Part shown: positions 6,975-11,345 of the stretch, piece after piece
How the letters are laid out: each line of letters starts with the position of its first letter
How positions within the stretch are numbered: the stretch's first letter is position 1
Assembly (NCBI GenBank): GCA_002077045.2
Contig: NAEU01001225.1
Location: 1-11,345, forward strand
From: Rachicladosporium sp. CCFEE 5018
Taxonomy: Eukaryota > Ascomycota > Dothideomycetes > Cladosporiales > Cladosporiaceae
DNA: 11,345 nucleotides
Reading direction: 5' to 3'
The notes under the pieces: model-generated
Told to the model about the DNA's origin: nothing
The model's database searches: none
Seen by the model: the letters and a program-made list of their open reading frames with translations, nothing else
Program-made: the position numbers and the translations under genes

Positions 6975-7976
6975 TCACCTTCTCGTCCCATTCACATTCT
7001 TCCCGCCCTCCCCAAGCTGACTAGCAACCACAGTCGCCTCCCTAACAGCCCTACTGACCGTCCCCCTTACTCCCCCCTCCTCAAGCACAACCAATCCACC
7101 CACCGTACAACCCCCCGGACTACTCACGCGATCCCTCGCCAGCGCCGGATGCTCCCCTCCCAACACCAAGCCGGACATACCCCTTACAGTCTGCGCGGCC
7201 ATCTCGTACGCAGACTCCTTCGGGATGCCCATCGCGATCGCTCCTAAGGCTAAAGATTCGATGAAGACGGCTGTGAAGGCTGGCCCAGAGCCGCAGAGCG
7301 CTGTGGCTGCGTCCATCAAGTTCGGAGGCAGGGTGGAGACGCGGCCGATGCGGCTGAAGATCCAGGTTGTAAGTTTTAGTTGGTCGGCTAGGGGAGGCGG
7401 GGTGGGTGTTGAGAGCACGGTCATGCTTTCGCGGATTGAGGCGGCGGTGTTGGGCATGGCGCGGATGATGGTGCATGCTCCTTTCTCAGGGACGCCGGAG
7501 GGGTAGAGGATTGAGGAGATTTGGGTTTCGGGCACGCCGGCGAGGATGGAGATTAGGAGCTTGCCTTTGAGTGCGGCTCTCATCTCATCGTCTCCTAGGA
7601 TGCTGGCGGTGGCGTAAGGCTTGCAGCCTAGAATCACTACATCTGCCTCCTTGGTAGCAGTCACATTGTCGTTCTGTCGGACGTTGATTGGGGTTTTGTA
7701 GTTGCCCAGTTCCTTGCGGATCCTAGCAGCACTCGATTTACTTCTCACGCAGGCATTGAAGATCGTGGGCAATCGTTCGGGCGTGTCCTTGTTAGCCTTG
7801 TCGTCCGTCTCGCCAGCGGCCAGAAACTCGAAAATGCCTCCCAAGATTGCGGTTCCCAGCGTTCCTAGCCATGATCAGCTCGTGTTGAGCCACATCGCGG
7901 CATGGTGAAGCATACCACAGCCAATGACGGTAAGTGTTAGACCCTTTGCCCGATCTGTAGAGTTCTCGGTGGTCAT
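6975..7976 (-). CDS. PRO3: Pyrroline-5-carboxylate reductase
   Basis: Reduces 1-pyrroline-5-carboxylate to proline with NAD(P)H, the last step of proline synthesis. Coding is complement join(7916..7976, 6975..7864), 316 residues. The 51-nt intron (GTATGC...GGCTAG, CTGAT as weak branch site) interrupts the dinucleotide-binding loop, and splicing restores LTLTVIGCGTLGTAILGGIFEF (written here from residues 13 to 34) with the GxGxxG glycines 19, 21 and 24. Further blocks are ILGCKP (98-103), RAMPNT (155-160), LCGSGPAF (210-217), and the family signature SPGGCTVGGL (about 269-278), which keeps the Thr of the usual SPGGxT. The start at 7976 has context AACATGA and gives a leader of about 12 residues, as in other fungal enzymes; an in-frame ATG at 8069 would add 31 residues. 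No TGACTCA (Gcn4/CPC-1-type) site was seen in the upstream 570 bp. Confidence 0.94.
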
Positions 7977-8550
7977 GTTGGCGAGTTTCTGCTTGAACCA
8001 CTGGGCTGACTTGTCTTGTTCTGCGAGAGCACTTTGGAGTATCCAGTCTGGTGCAAGATCGCGGGCCATGAGACTACTATGTATATCCGTTCGAAAGGCT
8101 GGTGTATCTTCGATTCACGCCTTACGAGTTCTCGATCTGTTGCCGTGTGTTGTCAAAAACATTTGGACATGTACCTGCATGAGAACAACGCCCTCTGATG
8201 TCTGCTTCTGCTGTCCCACTTGCCGATCTCTCTGTACATGTAAATTGTGACTATCTGGACATCACGAAGGGTATGTACGATACGTTTCTTCTTAAGGCAA
8301 GAATCGAAAGACGAAAGAGTTTATGGTTATGCGAAATTCATGATTCGTTGGCTCCATCGAGTAGCAGTTGAGTGCACCCTAGGGTTACAGCTTCGCTGAG
8401 CAATGGCGATGAGAACGTACAAGTCATTCAAGTACCACATGGAATAGGAGGTTGGTATCCACCCGACGGCAGAACGATAGACGATACGCTTAGGCTTGAA
8501 CGCTCGCTTTTCAACATAATGTGCAATGCTACTCTCTTTCACCAGCTTGC
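7977..8550. promoter_or_regulatory. Spacer: P5C reductase promoter and lectin 3' flank
   Basis: The 574 bp between the P5C reductase start and the lectin stop hold no recognisable gene. The part next to P5C reductase (7977-8069) is open in its frame, so it is either 5' leader or an N-terminal extension. Open frames at 8327-8656 (-) and 7924-8250 (+) overlap real genes in other frames and show no family match. No clear RNA gene or repeat was seen. Confidence 0.5.
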
Positions 8551-9567
8551 TCAAAACCGATCCCTTTTCCGCTTCGTCCTGTACATCGTGAAGCCAACGT
8601 AAGCTCCTGCAACAAGCAGCCCGAATGCCAGGAACTTTACGAAGAACCAGAACCACGAGCCACTCGAAGCTGACTTGTCCGTCTTGTACTTCCCTCGGCT
8701 GTAGTCCTTCGTACCTGCAGGTGGCGTACCAGTGCGGCCACTGATCGAGTACAGATTTCTCGTCTCGACGCTGACGATGTCATGATTGTCGCTTAGCTCT
8801 CCAGTCTCAGCGCTGAAGCCGAGATAGCTCACTGCAGGCAGCTTGGTGTTAGGGATTTGGAAGCACCGCGTCCACTCGTCCTCTTTCTTGTAGAGTAGGT
8901 CCACAGTGAGCTCCTTGTCTTGGAAGTAGGTCACCTTGAGCCTCGTGGGAAAGTCGACGTTCCGGACCCCCCTCGCAGAGCAACCGGCAAGCTCATTCGC
9001 CTTGCCGTCATTCCCAGAGTCGTATGCGGTCTGCCCATCGCCGACCATAGCCATGATGTAAGGGAACACCACGCCCGGCCGGTTGTTCTTGTACGTGTCA
9101 AAGAACAGCCCGAGCCCCTCAAACTTATCTTTCATCCCAAACACTGTGCCCTGCTCTGCTCGGTCCTTCGTCACCCACATAGCCATGCCATCGCCGAAGA
9201 GCGTCCCTGATCCATGAATTTTGAACTCAACCTCAACTTCCCAATTGGTCGCTGTGAGAGGCACACGGGAAAAGAGCCATCCTGCTTCAGATTGATGTTG
9301 CCCTGTCAAGCGAATGTATTGATCTGCGCGGATCACTGTGCTGCCGCCGAAGTCGAACCATCGGGATTGCAGGTCGGAGTCGAGATATGGCTGAGTGTCA
9401 ATGTTAGCTGATGTGAGCAACGAGATCAAAGGGCGGCTTCAACACACATTCGTCAAGCTGTGAGTCCGCAGGGGTATCGTCTTGATATCGGTCTTGTCGA
9501 TGTCCTCAGCGAAGGTGCAAGCTGCCAGCAGCAAGGGGAGGACCCGCGCGAAAATAGTCGAAAGCAT
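8551..9567 (-). CDS. L-type lectin cargo receptor, VIP36/Emp47-like
   Basis: Type I membrane lectin of the early secretory pathway, expected to bind high-mannose N-glycoproteins in the ER-Golgi lumen (family knowledge). Coding is complement join(9448..9567, 8551..9390), 319 residues. The 57-nt intron (GTGTGT...CTCAG) has a perfect CTAAC branch site. A signal peptide (MLSTIFARVLPLLLAACTFA) precedes the lectin domain at about 41-255. Visible are FGDGMAMW (105-112) with candidate sugar/calcium-binding Asp107, FFDTYKNN (136-143) with Asp138 and Asn142/143, VFPYIMAMVGDG, Cys177 and Cys217 at the positions of the family's conserved disulfide, and GFSAETGELSDNHD (231-244). One membrane helix (about 286-307) is followed by a short basic tail ending KRKRDRF. 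The absence of a coiled-coil stalk favours a VIP36-like rather than an ERGIC-53/Emp47-like protein. The tail could serve ER-Golgi sorting, which is inference. Confidence 0.93.
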
Positions 9568-9577
9568 GACGGCCGAA

Positions 9578-9592
9578 TCACTGTGTGACCAT
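9578..9592 (-). promoter_or_regulatory. Possible four-codon upstream ORF before the lectin gene
   Basis: Read on the - strand, ATG-GTC-ACA-CAG-TGA (peptide MVTQ) ends 10 bases before the lectin ATG. The start context is weak at position -3 (C) but has G at +4. It matters only if the transcript starts upstream of 9592. Confidence 0.3.
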
Positions 9593-9732
9593 GCGATCGA
9601 GACACCGCAGCTCTCTGATCTGACGTAGGTCTTAAAAGGTGGTGACAGACAGTCTATGGTTTTCACGAGAGGTCCAGCTGTTCGTTCCTTGAAGTCGCCC
9701 CGCCAAGCGCAGCAACGCGGCTGAAGGCGAAC

Positions 9733-9789
9733 ATGGATCACGCGACATCACTCATATCACTCGTACATGTTCTAGCTTTTTTCTTGTGA
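9733..9789 (+). promoter_or_regulatory. Possible 18-codon upstream ORF before the TCD gene
   Basis: The frame encodes MDHATSLISLVHVLAFFL and stops at 9787-9789, 10 bases before the main ATG at 9800. Its start has A at -3 and G at +4 (AACATGG), a better context than the main start (GCAATGT), so if transcribed it could limit translation of the downstream enzyme. Confidence 0.4.
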
Positions 9790-9799
9790 AGTGCAAGCA

Positions 9800-11345
9800 A
9801 TGTCCCAATGGCTCTCAGATCTAGCCTCATCACATAGACTTCAGCTAGGTCTGACCGCCTTGGTGTCTGGCGGACTTGCGATCACTGCAGTGATCGGACT
9901 TCAGAATGCTAGACGATGGTACGACGTGCACGACCTGAAAGACTCGATACCTGATCTAGACTCGAAACACGATGTGGAGAAGGTAACGGTTAAGCTGGAC
10001 CTTTCGATACTTCGTATGCTAACGGTCCGTAGATCAACAACTTTGGCGGCGCAGCTGTCTCCGACACGACTGAGCAGAAAGACGATGAACGGAGTGTTGC
10101 GCTAGCACGACGAGCCAGACTTGGCGACTACGATGAGGACCTGATCCTGGAGCAGCTTGCTCGCAATCGTGTCTTCCTGACGGACGATGGATTACGGAAG
10201 CTACGCAGCGCCTTTGTGATCATCGTTGGCTGCGGTGGCGTCGGCTCTCACGCAGCTGCCGCACTGGCGCGCTCTGGCTGCGGCCGGATCAGATTGATCG
10301 ACTTTGATCAGGTAACCCTCAGCTCACTCAATCGCCACGCAGTAGCTACATTGTCAGATGTCGGAACTCCAAAGGTGACGACGCTTCAGCGGCGACTGGA
10401 GCAGATTGTCCCTTGGGTTCACTTCGACTGCCGGAATCAGCTATTCAATGCTGCAAGTGCAGATTCTCAACTCGAAGCATGGTCCGATGGGCAGGCACCG
10501 ACCTACGTGATCGATGCAATCGATAACATCGATTCGAAAGTCGCCCTACTCAAATACTGCCACGATAACTCCCTCACTGTGATCTCCTCCATGGGTGCAG
10601 GCTGCAAATCGGACCCCACGCGAGTCCTGATCGGGGACATCTCAGCGTCTACTGACGATCCACTGTCTCGGGCCACACGTCGCAAGCTACGACAAGAAGG
10701 CGTCAAGGAAGGCGTTCCAGTAGTCTATTCAACCGAGAAGACTGCACCGGGCAAGGCTGAGTTGATACCGCTACCCGAGGAACAGTTTCAGAAGGGCTTG
10801 GTCAACGAGCTCGGCGTCCTTCCAGACTTTCGCGTCCGAATATTACCTGTGCTCGGCACGATGCCAGCTGTATTCGGCCTCTGCGTTGCGAATCACGTCA
10901 TGCTCGAGATCACAGGCTATCCGCACGAGTATGTCACCGGCAAAGTAAGGGACAAGATGTACGATGGAATTCTGGCCCAACTCCAGGGGCTTGAGGAACG
11001 TCTCGCTAACGCAGACGGTGCTGGGAAGCAAGGCGTGCGGATGCGTATCACAAGTGACGATGTCGGCTACCTGGTCGAGGAAGTGTTTCGCGGGCGCAGC
11101 GTGATATCTGGACTCGCTTCGCGACTGGCATTAGCGCGATGGCGGAAGCCTGTAGGTAAGTGGATAGATGATCGCACACCAGGACAACGGATAGACGAGC
11201 TGCCACTTGATGCGCTGGTGTGTATGACTAAGGATGAGATGCTGGAGCACGAGAAGCTTGTGCTGAAGGGAGACAGAAAGCCGGAGGATGTGTATGATCA
11301 AGAAGTGCTGGATCGCGTAGAAGCGAGGTGGCGGGAGGAGCGTGG
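9800..11345 (+). CDS. TCD1/TCD2: tRNA t6A dehydratase (TcdA/CsdL family), 3' partial
   Basis: ATP-dependent E1-like enzyme that cyclises N6-threonylcarbamoyladenosine at tRNA position 37 to ct6A; yeast Tcd1 and Tcd2 sit at the mitochondrial outer membrane (family knowledge). Coding is join(9800..9982, 10033..>11345), open to the right edge, with 498 complete codons visible. The 50-nt intron (GTAACG...CGTAG) has a CTAAC branch site and lies between codons. A hydrophobic segment at about residues 15-37 fits membrane anchoring. The adenylation domain shows IIVGCGGVGS (124-133), Asp151 in LIDFDQ, the LSSLNRH block (157-163), YVIDAIDNIDSK (219-230) and SSMGAGCKSDPTRV (246-259), followed by GDISASTDDPLSR and VVYSTEK, all characteristic of TcdA rather than MoeB/ThiF or ubiquitin E1. 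Whether it is the Tcd1 or Tcd2 orthologue is not resolved. Confidence 0.94.

Larger units (their letters stand above)
9568..9799. promoter_or_regulatory. Divergent promoter region, lectin / TCD
   Basis: 232 bp separate the two start codons. A TGACGT core lies at 9621-9626, a bZIP-type (CRE/UPRE-like) half element; a link to the unfolded protein response of the lectin gene would be inference. An A/T-rich run (CTTTTTTCTT, about 9776-9785) precedes the TCD start. Both leaders contain an upstream ORF, listed separately. Confidence 0.55.

Noticed and set aside
8327..8656. 109-codon minus-strand frame overlapping the lectin C-terminus
   Set aside because: It overlaps conserved lectin codons in another frame and shows no family signal.
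11156..11161. GTAAGT, a strong donor-like site in the TCD gene
   Set aside because: The frame stays open across it and reads conserved family sequence (LARWRKP then ELPLDALVCMTKDEM), so no intron is needed.
1..11345. tRNA, rRNA, CRISPR array, transposon, prophage or biosynthetic cluster
   Set aside because: Looked for on both strands and not seen; the window is explained by eight housekeeping or metabolic fungal genes, so no novel multi-gene system is claimed.

Overview
The window looks like a euchromatic, gene-dense stretch of a filamentous ascomycete genome (Pezizomycotina; the overall look would suit a Dothideomycete, but that is only an impression). The reasons are compact spacing, short introns (50-57 nt in five genes) with GT...AG ends and CTGAC or CTAAC branch sites, pyrimidine-rich leaders, and eight single-copy-type eukaryotic housekeeping or metabolic genes. 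I saw no transposon, rRNA, tRNA, CRISPR array or bacterial-type operon.

Layout, left to right. (1) A Tlg2/syntaxin-16 t-SNARE on the + strand, cut at its 5' end by the window edge, with one intron. (2) Convergent to it, the Sec61 beta subunit on the - strand. It is a three-exon gene missed by a simple ORF scan because the initiator ATG is an exon by itself. (3) NOC3 on the - strand and NIP7 on the + strand, divergent across about 213 bp; both act in 60S ribosomal subunit assembly. (4) A 719-bp spacer with no convincing gene. (5) A short-chain dehydrogenase/reductase on + and, convergent to it, pyrroline-5-carboxylate reductase (last step of proline synthesis, two exons) on -. (6) A 574-bp spacer. 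(7) A VIP36/Emp47-type L-type lectin cargo receptor on - and, divergent across 232 bp, a tRNA t6A dehydratase of the Tcd1/Tcd2 (TcdA/CsdL) family on +, running off the right end.

Three genes serve the secretory pathway (SNARE, Sec61 beta, lectin) and three serve translation (NOC3, NIP7, TCD), but there is no sign of a dedicated cluster. The arrangement is two head-to-head pairs and two tail-to-tail pairs. Candidate bidirectional promoters, upstream ORFs and 3' stem-loops are the most interesting non-coding structure. I did not find a convincing undescribed system; the findings are small-scale regulatory or gene-structure observations.
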